Under the pieces are notes generated by a model. It made no database searches, had not been told where the DNA came from, and worked only from the letters and a program-made list of their open reading frames with translations. A DNA stretch of 64,000 bases, from NCBI RefSeq assembly GCF_900537065.1, contig NZ_UNRC01000006.1:104835-168834 (forward strand), written 5' to 3'. Below, one piece after another: positions 47,201 to 57,963 of the stretch (position 1 is its first letter; every line of letters starts with the position of its first letter). The position numbers and the translations under genes were made by a program. This DNA comes from Sphingorhabdus sp. Alg239-R122. GTDB taxonomy: Bacteria > Pseudomonadota > Alphaproteobacteria > Sphingomonadales > Sphingomonadaceae.

Positions 47201-47812
47201 CAGGATGCTGACAGCTATCTGGGCCAATTGTCAGCCATTATATCTGATGTCGCGCTGGTCAGCAGCGGTGATGCAGAGAGCGATAACGGATGGTCGCCAT
47301 CGAGCGCGCGGCTTACTGGGCTTTTCTCTTCACAGCCAAAGCATGAAGTCGCCAATGGCATGCTATGTGATCCGCTCGATATTTCGCGCACACGCGTCAC
47401 CAACGCAACGCCGCTGGGCGAATATGTCACCATGGTACAAGATGGCACAAGCACCGAAATGCAATCCACGGCGGCGATTGAGAAAATCGACAAGGATGCC
47501 CGACTTGATATGCTGGGTGATGCAGAATTCCTGAATTTCATCGAATTGCTAAAGCTTCGGCTGGGCCTGAATATTGCCGTTGACAGCAAGAACGGTGTTG
47601 CGAAACGCGAAATTGATAATAAGGCGCGGCGTGAACTGAACCGCAATCTGAGCGATTTGGCCCGCGACCTGGATGACGAAGATACTGAAGATACACAGGA
47701 AATCGAACCGCCGTTTATTTCCAAACTGCGCGCGCTGGTGGAGATACTCAGCAAGCCGGTGGAAGAGCGCAAGGAAATGCTGGTGGTCAAACACGGCGAC
47801 CCGCGCTGGTAA
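44240..47812 (+). CDS. Giant actin/Hsp70-fold ATPase with novel N-terminal half
   Basis: The 1190-residue protein has two halves. Residues 1 to about 600 match nothing I know; they are mixed alpha/beta and probably cytoplasmic. From about 608 comes an actin-like ATPase: phosphate-1 loop VAVDFGTTNTVVY (Asp612), phosphate-2 loop AMFDIGGGTTEIALF (Asp838) and adenosine motif VAFAGRGASFY near 975. The last 190 residues hold an acidic, aspartate-rich segment and a helical end. Size and layout recall the Hsp70-like SrfB proteins of enteric bacteria, but I cannot claim homology. It starts 19 bases after the tubulin-like gene with GAAGGACG upstream. Confidence 0.78.
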   Translation: MAIYNLPPLTNEKFADPDVTGVWEPSGRLDDMADSLVIAAEEVNIDGLKSLPDPWARPLLFSQALTTKGHVAANDARAQWRGLIALLALRNFFRDSYILQLVNYDLDDMSLGNPGFRRMLRQLMPHETISREADWSKMGVITFQATSEDVFATGEPKAIGMMVPNCLVAPARGARKIIHADIPWMREGLDDPIRCEGMSGDHWVALHNYLGKLFLHLNQPGLPEEAKFIRDQIKAFAEDCKARMAEASAAPYDLEYEAVTDVLPNSFYAPLNNIPKQPDISRGPKSQALLKLRTREDGQDLAKDIASGIILIDPDFADRTLGRPAQDIRIWGNYTLRDAETPNILAKIAEDAAREGYAVITSDALLTHKLTSINNDGRVDAHMKEWANFLLPISPAALLLLGRENLNNQLRLIDKGDAYEVQLDLDVIPGSPREPAMTHTVIRRYSKKDGMMSKGINEDLIFWPNISNADWPWTFMRYSFNPNYDMRPRFAVSGKSLAAMIEVRAKDSHSGGISLLRDLASPNDLVAERGDAFFAGDMGEIKDGDGNLIMHRTAFADLQTAVGEQHILGKGAEALFFAATSDEQGEQVPAGCILLPKNTRPTQQGELHVAVDFGTTNTVVYASAGRDAEPVNFANRVVKPFSHMGAENDVFALDCVEFFPAHEQESPFPTVMKRRKFDIQGASSVQRLASFPYHGMADMIFFMPETEQKLKETLKMMEGDNLVFQLKWDTDPKVRRMVKRFLRQLILMSSVEAMDKGYLPENIKWHFSYPQAWRNTQAHDFKSSATQAWKEIMGPICGPKAQAKDYLHFETEGAAALRYFINGAEHAGQAGSMVAMFDIGGGTTEIALFKDEQTIWRSSFRIAGGHFFTRFLANNHEIFDEMGDSEFGQAMDKYGAGKSMQDMVELQVSQTDFNAKFDQSYTMFSDTDIGKGLRYSAATALAGMFYYTGLVLRKCLSDGVISKQDVHDITVAFAGRGASFYRQLGDVQDADSYLGQLSAIISDVALVSSGDAESDNGWSPSSARLTGLFSSQPKHEVANGMLCDPLDISRTRVTNATPLGEYVTMVQDGTSTEMQSTAAIEKIDKDARLDMLGDAEFLNFIELLKLRLGLNIAVDSKNGVAKREIDNKARRELNRNLSDLARDLDDEDTEDTQEIEPPFISKLRALVEILSKPVEERKEMLVVKHGDPRW

Positions 47813-47843
47813 TTGGTTGATTTGGAGGGAGGGAGCAGGACGA

Positions 47844-48836
47844 ATGGATAAGGCGCGCAAAATTCTCTTGGCCGCATTGTTTGGTGCATCCCTTGCTGTT
47901 GCAGCATGCAGCGATAGCGCCAATGCGCAACGGGGCGATCCAACTGAGGAACAAACAATAGGCCTCAGTAATGAAGACTCGAATGTGGATTTGCTCGCTC
48001 ACCAGAACCGGGAACTTGAGGTCCGTGTAGGAACGCTTGAAGAGCAGGCAAAGACTGTACGCGATGCATCCATGCCCATTGGTGATTTGCTATTATGGCT
48101 AATTGCGATGACCGGTCTGGCCGCTGGGATATTCGCGATGCTCCGGCTGCGCGCCATACGGGCGGAAATAGATGGTCTGAAGGCGCGGCTGCAAAAACGA
48201 AGCGGATCTTCGAGTGTTGAAAATGAGCTGAATATGCTGAAAGGCCAAGTCAGCAATATGTCCGCTGATTACCGTGAGTTTAAGGATAGTGTATCCGGTA
48301 AACTGGCTGCGGGTGGAGGTGCTGCTGTGCCGCCGCAGCTTCCAGCCTCAAAAGATGTTATCGGCGAAAAATATGTGGCGGTGGATACCAGTAAGGCGCC
48401 CCATCAGGCAAAGACTGTGGCAGCTCCTGCACAGCCGCCTCCACCCCCGGATGACAGTGCATTTCTGCAAAAAATGGCCACCGCGTTCAATGCGATTGAA
48501 AGCCCGGAAGACATTGCTGCCTTTGAGACTGAATTTGCGCCGCAGGCTTTCACCAATGACCGTAATAGCGGGGTTGCCAATATTTTTGAGGACCGGCGGG
48601 CACGCTTTTGGCTTGTCAAAAGCCCGACACAGCAGGGTAAGGCTTATCTAATTCCTGGCTCAGATGCGAAGCGCAACTGGCTTAAATTCAAAGACAAGGT
48701 TCCCGACCATCCTTTCGAACACCATTTTGCCTTCAGCGCAGGTGGCAGTTTGAGGCTTGTAAAACCTGCCATAGTTGCCGAAGGGGGTGAGGGCTGGGAA
48801 TTACGTACACTAGGACAGATTGAAGGCGTACAATAG
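47844..48836 (+). CDS. Membrane-anchored coiled-coil protein with the shared C-terminal domain
   Basis: 330 residues. The N-terminus resembles a lipoprotein signal (LAVAAC, Cys22); a short coiled coil (52-74), a transmembrane helix (78-99) and a second coiled coil (102-150) follow. A proline-rich linker leads to residues 253-328, closely similar to residues 168-245 of the SH3 protein: RFWLV, KAYLIPGSDAKRNWLKFKDK, HPFEHHF, GWELRTLGQIEG. Basic residues after the helix place this domain in the cytoplasm. The start ATG 47844 follows GGGAGCAGGA. It is the last clear member of the operon; the symporter gene begins almost at once. Confidence 0.75.
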   Translation: MDKARKILLAALFGASLAVAACSDSANAQRGDPTEEQTIGLSNEDSNVDLLAHQNRELEVRVGTLEEQAKTVRDASMPIGDLLLWLIAMTGLAAGIFAMLRLRAIRAEIDGLKARLQKRSGSSSVENELNMLKGQVSNMSADYREFKDSVSGKLAAGGGAAVPPQLPASKDVIGEKYVAVDTSKAPHQAKTVAAPAQPPPPPDDSAFLQKMATAFNAIESPEDIAAFETEFAPQAFTNDRNSGVANIFEDRRARFWLVKSPTQQGKAYLIPGSDAKRNWLKFKDKVPDHPFEHHFAFSAGGSLRLVKPAIVAEGGEGWELRTLGQIEGVQ

Positions 48837-48838
48837 TC

Positions 48839-50563
48839 TTGTTTCTCGCTGTGATAGACACGGGCGTATCACTGGCTTTCACCGCTGCCTCTGCGGTGTT
48901 TTTTATGGGTCTTGTCGCCTGGATTTCCTATATCAAGACACGCGGCGAGGTGAATTCAAAAGATGGTTATTTCCTGGCCGGGCGCGGTCTGGGTGCGACA
49001 TTTATTGCAGGCTCCTTGCTGCTTACCAATCTGTCGGCGGAACAGCTGATCGGTTTGAACGGTTCGGCCTATGGCGCGAACCTGAGCTCTATGGCCTGGG
49101 AAGTGACGGCAGCGGTGGCGACCATTACCATGGCGCTGATATTTCTGCCGCGTTATCTGGCCGGTGCATTTACCACGTTGCCCGAATTTCTGGATAACCG
49201 GTTTGATGCCGATGTGCGGCGGCTATCGGTTCTGTTGTTTATGGCGGGTTATGGCCTCGTCACCATCCCCTCGGTACTCTATTCAGGTTCTGTGGCAGTG
49301 ATGCAGCTGTTCGACGTACCAGCGCGCACGGGGCTTGAATATTTCCCGGCCTTGGTCTTTACTGTTGTGACCATCGGCGTAACCGGCGCGCTTTATGCCA
49401 TTTTCGGTGGTTTGCGCGCGGTGGCGGTGTCGGACACGATCAACGGTATCGGCTTGCTGTTCATTGGCATATTGGTGCCGGTGCTGGGGTTGATCGCCTT
49501 GGGCAGTGGCAACTTTGCCACTGGCGTGGCGGCCATCATGAGCGATCACCCCGAAAAGCTCAATGCCATTGGCAGTGCGAGTGATCCCACGCCTTTTGGC
49601 ACGCTGTTTACCGGTATGCTGTTCGCCAACCTGTTTTACTGGTGCACCAACCAGTATGTTATCCAGCGCACATTGGGCGCGCAATCGCTGGCCGAGGGGC
49701 AGAAAGGTGTGCTCTTTAGCGGGTTTTTCAAAGTATTGGTGCCGTTCCTGATGATGATACCGGGGGTGATTGCCTATCACTTGTACGGGCCAGGGCTGGC
49801 ATCGATTGATCTTGCTTATCCGCGGCTGATTGACGATGTGCTGCCGACCTATCTTACGGGGCTGTTCCTCGCCGTACTGCTCGGCGCGGTGTTCAGCTCT
49901 TTCAATTCGCTGCTCAATAGCGCGGCGACCTTGTTCACGCTCGACATATACGCACCGATGCGAAAAACCATGCCCAGCGATGCGGAGTTGATCCGTATAG
50001 CCAAAATAACCAGTATCATTATCGCGTTGTTCTCTTTTGCCGTGGCGCCGATGCTTTATTTTGCGAAAGACGGTTTGTGGCAGGTGATCCGGATATTCAC
50101 CGGCTTTTATAATATCCCGATAGTTGTCATTGTTATTATGGGGTTGTTTACAAATCATATTCCTGCAATCGGCGCGAAAATCGTGATTGTCTTTCATGTT
50201 ATCGCCTATGGCCTGCTGCGTTTTGTGTTTGACGAAGCGATCGATCTGCATTTCCTGCACCAATATGGTATTTTATTCGTGATAGAGGCCGGCATCATGT
50301 TTGTAGCCGGAAAATTGCAACCGCGCAGCGAAACCTATGTCCGGCCTGATCGTGCCAAGGTAGACATGCAGCGCTGGCATTTTGCCTATCCGACTGCGTT
50401 TACGCTGCTCAGCTGTGTGGTGGGGCTTTATTTGCTGTTTTCGAATATTGGTCTCGCGGTAGGGCAGGGCGTGCAGCCATTATTCCTCACGCTGTGTTCT
50501 GCGCTGATTGCGGCGAATATTGCGATATGGATATGGGCCGCCCTGCGCAAACAGCTTATTTGA
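48839..50563 (+). CDS. Sodium/solute symporter (SSS family), sugar-type
   Basis: 574 residues with 13 or more hydrophobic helices. It belongs to the SSS family (SglT/SLC5): GYFLAGRGLGATFIAGSLLLTNLSAEQLIGLNGSAYG and AIFGGLRAVAVSDTINGIGLL are typical, and the NLSAEQ segment is the form found in sugar transporters. It imports a solute with sodium. The start is unsure: TTG 48839 or GTG 48851, neither with a good ribosome binding site. It follows the coiled-coil gene by two bases, so it could be read from that operon. Its 3' end overlaps the convergent dioxygenase gene by eight bases. Confidence 0.87.
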   Translation: MFLAVIDTGVSLAFTAASAVFFMGLVAWISYIKTRGEVNSKDGYFLAGRGLGATFIAGSLLLTNLSAEQLIGLNGSAYGANLSSMAWEVTAAVATITMALIFLPRYLAGAFTTLPEFLDNRFDADVRRLSVLLFMAGYGLVTIPSVLYSGSVAVMQLFDVPARTGLEYFPALVFTVVTIGVTGALYAIFGGLRAVAVSDTINGIGLLFIGILVPVLGLIALGSGNFATGVAAIMSDHPEKLNAIGSASDPTPFGTLFTGMLFANLFYWCTNQYVIQRTLGAQSLAEGQKGVLFSGFFKVLVPFLMMIPGVIAYHLYGPGLASIDLAYPRLIDDVLPTYLTGLFLAVLLGAVFSSFNSLLNSAATLFTLDIYAPMRKTMPSDAELIRIAKITSIIIALFSFAVAPMLYFAKDGLWQVIRIFTGFYNIPIVVIVIMGLFTNHIPAIGAKIVIVFHVIAYGLLRFVFDEAIDLHFLHQYGILFVIEAGIMFVAGKLQPRSETYVRPDRAKVDMQRWHFAYPTAFTLLSCVVGLYLLFSNIGLAVGQGVQPLFLTLCSALIAANIAIWIWAALRKQLI

Positions 50564-51521
50564 TAAGTGATGCCAGCACCCGGCGCTTGCCCTGAAAGGG
50601 CCGCCGTCCATGCATGACCAGGAAATTGTCAACTAACGCAACGTCACCGGATTGCCAGTTCAGGTCATAGCTTATGTCATTGGCAATATTGATGGCCAAA
50701 GCCATGTCCGCTGGATCAATTGCACTACCATCGCCGTAGGTGATCGATTTGGACGGATCATTGCGGCTATCCGCCCAGCCACGGAACGCAGCAATCAGCT
50801 GGTTGAAAAACACATGACGGCCATCCGGCATGATACGCACGGCATCCAGCACTGGCGTGGTGGCTTTCAGGGTATCACCGCCCAGCCATTTACCTGTATA
50901 ACAGAGCGCGGCGAGCCGCGCCTCCGCCTCTGCGTGTGTGTCCACGCCCAATGTGCTGCGCCAGCTGCGTCCCTGCCCGGACCCAGTGTCATTTTCGGGC
51001 GGCATGATATTGGTATAGCGCACGCCCCGTTCCCTGAAGCGCTTTACAAGCGAAGGATTTTTGGCGTCCAGTTTCGAAAGCAGCATGTCGGACCGGCATA
51101 ACGGGGTCGCGCCGCCTTTGTCCGCTGCGATCTCGCAGAAAAAGAATAACCGTGAAGGATATATCGGCGTTTGCGCCATTTCATGATGCAGGTAGATACT
51201 GGTTTCGGGCGGGGCCTCGTTGGCTGTGAAAACGCGCGGAGTCAGGTTGATCCGCACTGCGTTGGACAGTGATTTGGCATAAGGGAAATTTTCCGCGCCA
51301 TAGGCAGTGACGACATGGTCAAAATCATCCGCATCCGAAATGCCGAATCCGCGAAACAGTATCGCACCCGTTTCGGCGAGAGCGGCGTCAATGGCAGTCT
51401 GGTGTGTCGCCATGATATCGGCCAATGCATCGCTTCCATCTGCCATCACTATTGCAGGGAAGGCTGCGCCGCTCCATTGCTGTTGATGCGCGCCAGTGCT
51501 GAAATGCAGAGAAGCGTTCAT
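50556..51521 (-). CDS. TauD/TfdA-like 2-oxoglutarate dioxygenase
   Basis: A 321-residue non-haem iron oxygenase. The iron ligands are H112-x-E114 in YLHHEMAQTP (an HxE variant, as in the SyrP/clavaminate-synthase-like branch) and the distal histidine in NFLVMHGRRPF, followed by the 2-oxoglutarate-binding arginine in KRRVLASL. Such enzymes hydroxylate or desaturate amino-acid-like substrates. Its ATG overlaps the stop of the oxidoreductase gene by four bases, so it is cotranslated with it and with the serine dehydratase upstream. Confidence 0.85.
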   Translation of the reverse strand: MNASLHFSTGAHQQQWSGAAFPAIVMADGSDALADIMATHQTAIDAALAETGAILFRGFGISDADDFDHVVTAYGAENFPYAKSLSNAVRINLTPRVFTANEAPPETSIYLHHEMAQTPIYPSRLFFFCEIAADKGGATPLCRSDMLLSKLDAKNPSLVKRFRERGVRYTNIMPPENDTGSGQGRSWRSTLGVDTHAEAEARLAALCYTGKWLGGDTLKATTPVLDAVRIMPDGRHVFFNQLIAAFRGWADSRNDPSKSITYGDGSAIDPADMALAINIANDISYDLNWQSGDVALVDNFLVMHGRRPFQGKRRVLASLIK

Positions 51522-52597
51522 ATGCCACCTCCAAAACCAAGTGGCACAGGCAGGCCGGTGGCGATGGATTGCTGCGCCGCAAGCCCCATTTGCACCGAAC
51601 GCAGTCCATCAAGCGACGTGACCAGTGGAGGCGTGCCATTCGTCAGCGCTGCATGGAAATCCTGCAACTGGAACCAGGTGGCGCCATGATGGTCGCCCGC
51701 CTGCATGGCGCTTTTGGGAACGTCAATATGGGTGCGCACTGCACCTGACACGTCGCGCGGAGACCAGACAATATCGCCAGCGGGTATTTTGACTTCCATC
51801 TTGCCCGTGGGTCCCAGTGCGTAAATCTCTTCCTGCTGCTCGGATCCTTCGGCAAACATGCACAGATCAAGTACAGCCCGCCCCCCACCTGCAAAATCCA
51901 CCAGAACATAGGCATTGTCGATTATGTCAGGCACTTCGCCACCATATTGCTCGTCCAGATGGTTTACATCCTGCGCGCCGCTGGCGAAGATACGCACCGG
52001 TTCATCCTGCAGGATAAGCCGCATCAGATCGAAAAAATGACAGCATTTTTCCACCAATGTGCCACCGCTATTGCGGTTAAAGCGGTTCCAGTCACCAACC
52101 TTTGGTAGAAAGGGAAAGCGGTGCTCGCGGATGGAGAGCATTTTCACGGGCCCCGTCTCGCCTGCATGCACCCGCCGGATAAAGGCGGATACAGGCGGCA
52201 TATAGCGATATTCGAGACCAATCCAGACAGGCGGTGTATAACCCTGCACAAGGTCATGCAAAGCGCGAGCGTCTTCGCCTGCCGTGCACATCGGTTTTTC
52301 AAGCAATATGGCGGGACTATGCGGCATGACCTGCTGCATGACATCAAAATGCGTATGGTTGGGCGAAGCGATGATGACGGCATCTGGCTTCTTGGCCTGC
52401 AGCATTTCCTGGATATCGCTATAGCAATCCGGGGTATCGCCATATTGATTCGCAAGTGCAGCAGCAGCGGTGAGGGAGTGAGGATGCGGGTCCGCAAGCG
52501 CGACCAGATGCGCATCGTCAAGCAATGCAAGGTTTCGTATATGCTCGCACCCCATCATCCCGGCGCCGATAATGGCATAACTGCGTGCGCTGCTCAT
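51518..52597 (-). CDS. Gfo/Idh/MocA family NAD(P)-dependent oxidoreductase
   Basis: 359 residues. The Rossmann motif YAIIGAGMMGCEHIRNL lies at the N-terminus and the catalytic region ILLEKPMCTAGEDA (EKP motif) near residue 95, followed by the C-terminal beta-sheet domain with FNRNSGGTLVEKCCHFFDLMRL. It oxidises or reduces a sugar- or polyol-like compound with NAD(P). ATG 52597 is preferred, just after the serine dehydratase stop; ATG 52618, overlapping that gene, is possible. It overlaps the dioxygenase gene by four bases. Confidence 0.87.
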   Translation of the reverse strand: MSSARSYAIIGAGMMGCEHIRNLALLDDAHLVALADPHPHSLTAAAALANQYGDTPDCYSDIQEMLQAKKPDAVIIASPNHTHFDVMQQVMPHSPAILLEKPMCTAGEDARALHDLVQGYTPPVWIGLEYRYMPPVSAFIRRVHAGETGPVKMLSIREHRFPFLPKVGDWNRFNRNSGGTLVEKCCHFFDLMRLILQDEPVRIFASGAQDVNHLDEQYGGEVPDIIDNAYVLVDFAGGGRAVLDLCMFAEGSEQQEEIYALGPTGKMEVKIPAGDIVWSPRDVSGAVRTHIDVPKSAMQAGDHHGATWFQLQDFHAALTNGTPPLVTSLDGLRSVQMGLAAQQSIATGLPVPLGFGGGI

Positions 52598-52601
52598 GTG
52601 T

Positions 52602-53993
52602 TCAGCATTCGACCACATTGACGGCAAGACCGCCCTGACTGGTTTCCTTGTACTTTTTGGACATATCCTGTCCGGTTTGCCGCATGGTTTCGATCACCTG
52701 ATCCAGGCTAACGCGCAGCTGGTCAGGCGCATGCAGCGCGAGCCGCGCGGCATTTACGGCCTTGACCGCGCCGATAGCGTTGCGTTCAATACACGGAATC
52801 TGCACCAGACCAGCGACAGGATCGCAGGTCAGGCCCAGATTGTGCTCCATGCCGATTTCCGCCGCGCTGGTTACCTTGAGCGGGCTTGCGCCCCAGATAG
52901 CCGCGAGGCCACCTGCGGCCATCGAACAGGCCACCCCGACCTCGCCCTGACACCCCATTTCCGCACCTGATATCGATGCCCGCTGCTTATACAGCAAGCC
53001 AATGCCGCCTGCGGTGAGCAGGAACTTGCGTATCGCTTTGGTGCAGCCAGATGGGTCCGTACCGCGGTCGAGCCGGCAATAATGGCGGATGACCGCCGGG
53101 ATGATACCCGCCGCGCCGTTTGTCGGGGCAGTTACGACCTGCCCGCCGCTGGCATTCTCTTCGTTCACCGCCATGGCATAAACATTGAGCCAATCGAACA
53201 GCTGCTCCTGTTCGTTGGACATGGGATTACTGCACAATTTGGCCCAGATGGCGGGCGCGCGCCGCTTGACTTTCAAACTGCCGGGCAAAACGCCTTCGCG
53301 GTCAAGTCCCCGGTCGATACAACCCATCATGACTTTGGCAATCCGGTCCAACGCTGCGTTGGTTTCGGCGCGCGGGCGCATGGCGTCTTCATTGGCATAG
53401 ATCAGTTCATGGATGGCAAGCCCTTGCTCATTGCACAATGCCAGCATTTCATCCGCCGAACTAAAAGGGTAGGGGACGGTATTGCCTGCATCGACCATGT
53501 CATTTTTGACGGGAGCTTCAAGCTGTTTTTGCGAGGCGATAAAGCCCCCCCCGGTTGAATAATATTGGCGGTCACGGATGATCTTGCCACCTGCATCATA
53601 GGCGATGAGGCGCATACCATTGGGATGGAGATCGCACGGCGTATCAAAGTCAAAAACAATGTCCTGCGCAGGATCAAAAGCGATCTCCCGGCTGCCGCCC
53701 AGCATCAGCCGGTTATCCACATCCACTTTCGCCACATCGCTGTCTGCCGTGTCAGGGTCCATGGTTTCAGGTTTCAGGCCCATGAGTCCCAATATGCATG
53801 CTTTTGGTGTTGCGTGTCCCTTGCCGGTTAACGCCAGTGAACCCTGCAACTCCACCTGTACGCGAGACACCTCATTCAGCAGTTTGCGCTTTTTAAGGCC
53901 GTTTAGGAATCTGGCGGCAATACGTACCGGTCCCACAGTATGCGAGCTGGATGGGCCAATGCCGATGCGGAAAAGGTCAAGGACGGATAACAT
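52602..53993 (-). CDS. sdaA: L-serine ammonia-lyase, iron-sulfur type
   Basis: 463 residues. This single-chain L-serine dehydratase converts L-serine to pyruvate and ammonia using a [4Fe-4S] cluster. The beta domain starts [23 protein letters not shown]; the alpha domain has [24 protein letters not shown] and cluster-linked cysteines in [17 protein letters not shown] and [19 protein letters not shown]. It is the first gene of a minus-strand run with the oxidoreductase and dioxygenase, and diverges from lacZ. Confidence 0.94.
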   Translation of the reverse strand: MLSVLDLFRIGIGPSSSHTVGPVRIAARFLNGLKKRKLLNEVSRVQVELQGSLALTGKGHATPKACILGLMGLKPETMDPDTADSDVAKVDVDNRLMLGGSREIAFDPAQDIVFDFDTPCDLHPNGMRLIAYDAGGKIIRDRQYYSTGGGFIASQKQLEAPVKNDMVDAGNTVPYPFSSADEMLALCNEQGLAIHELIYANEDAMRPRAETNAALDRIAKVMMGCIDRGLDREGVLPGSLKVKRRAPAIWAKLCSNPMSNEQEQLFDWLNVYAMAVNEENASGGQVVTAPTNGAAGIIPAVIRHYCRLDRGTDPSGCTKAIRKFLLTAGGIGLLYKQRASISGAEMGCQGEVGVACSMAAGGLAAIWGASPLKVTSAAEIGMEHNLGLTCDPVAGLVQIPCIERNAIGAVKAVNAARLALHAPDQLRVSLDQVIETMRQTGQDMSKKYKETSQGGLAVNVVEC

Positions 53994-54111
53994 ATGGTCT
54001 ATGCCTTAGCGAAAAGCCGGTGAGGCGGCAAAGCCAAAAGCATGCCAGCGCACAAATTATCCGCTGGCCATGAATGAGGTGCATCTATAATCATTCGTGC
54101 AGTCTGTTTGA

Positions 54112-57222
<3,111 letters not shown>

Positions 57223-57227
57223 ATGCA

Positions 57228-57869
57228 TTATTGCCGCGCATAGCTGTTCAGGAAGACGTCGACAGCGCTGGTAACACGCTTGCGTGTGGCATTCTGGCCG
57301 TCGCTTGCCTGCCCCATGCGCCTTTCGAGATCGGACAATCCTTTGATCATGCCAGCCAGCTGTTCGGCCGCCATCATTGTGTCATCAATATCCAGTTTAC
57401 CGGAATCCGCCGCCTTGGTAAGAAGGTCGGACAATGTGCGGTGCATTCGTCTGGGACCGGCGTCTAGAAATAACCGCCCGATTTTAGGATTATTCTCGGA
57501 TTCAACCGCCAGATAGCGTTCAAAGCGTATTATCTCGTCCCGCTCCAGAAAGGCCGTCATTTTTATGCCAAAGCCGATCAGAGCTTCGCGTAGGTCAAGG
57601 CTTGAAATATCAGCAAACTGTAGGTTTTGCCGCATTGAATCGCATTCGGTCTCCACTGCGGCGACGAAAAGCGCTTCCTTGGTGCCGAAACGATTATAAA
57701 CGGTAACTTTGGACACGCCAGCGCGCGCTGCAATCGACTCAATGCTAGATTGTACAAAGCCCTGATTGAAAAATTCCTCGCGAGCGGCTTTCAATATCGC
57801 TTCGCTTTTGCCTGTATCGACAGGTCTGCCCAGCGTGGTTTTGGTTTTTTTGGATGCGGTGTTTTGCAT
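57228..57869 (-). CDS. TetR/AcrR family repressor of the adjacent ABC exporter
   Basis: 213 residues. The N-terminal helix-turn-helix (about residues 18-65, SEAILKAAREEFFNQGFVQSSIESIAARAGVSKVTVYNRFGTKEALF) is typical of AcrR-type regulators; the C-terminal part resembles the TetR_C domains with an LSDLLTKAADSGKLDIDD segment. ATG 57869 is chosen; the frame extends upstream into the operator. A long dyad begins two bases before the start, so autoregulation together with control of the divergent exporter operon is likely. Confidence 0.88.
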   Translation of the reverse strand: MQNTASKKTKTTLGRPVDTGKSEAILKAAREEFFNQGFVQSSIESIAARAGVSKVTVYNRFGTKEALFVAAVETECDSMRQNLQFADISSLDLREALIGFGIKMTAFLERDEIIRFERYLAVESENNPKIGRLFLDAGPRRMHRTLSDLLTKAADSGKLDIDDTMMAAEQLAGMIKGLSDLERRMGQASDGQNATRKRVTSAVDVFLNSYARQ

Positions 57870-57870
57870 T

Positions 57871-57908
57871 AATGAACGGTTCCGTTTAATTAAACGTTGA
57901 CGTTCATT
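57871..57908. promoter_or_regulatory. 38-bp dyad operator between tetR and the ABC exporter operon
   Basis: The outer arms AATGAACG and CGTTCATT frame a perfect 14-base palindrome CGTTTAATTAAACG at 57883-57896; 15 of 19 position pairs are symmetric overall. TTGACG at 57897-57902 overlaps its right side and, with TATGTG 17 bases on (57920-57925), makes a promoter facing the exporter. TetR binding here would block that promoter and its own gene. Confidence 0.75.
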
Positions 57909-57963
57909 ATGTCGCTTTGTATGTGAGTCGGCAAGCGGTTTCATACGAAAAGAGGCGTTCTCC

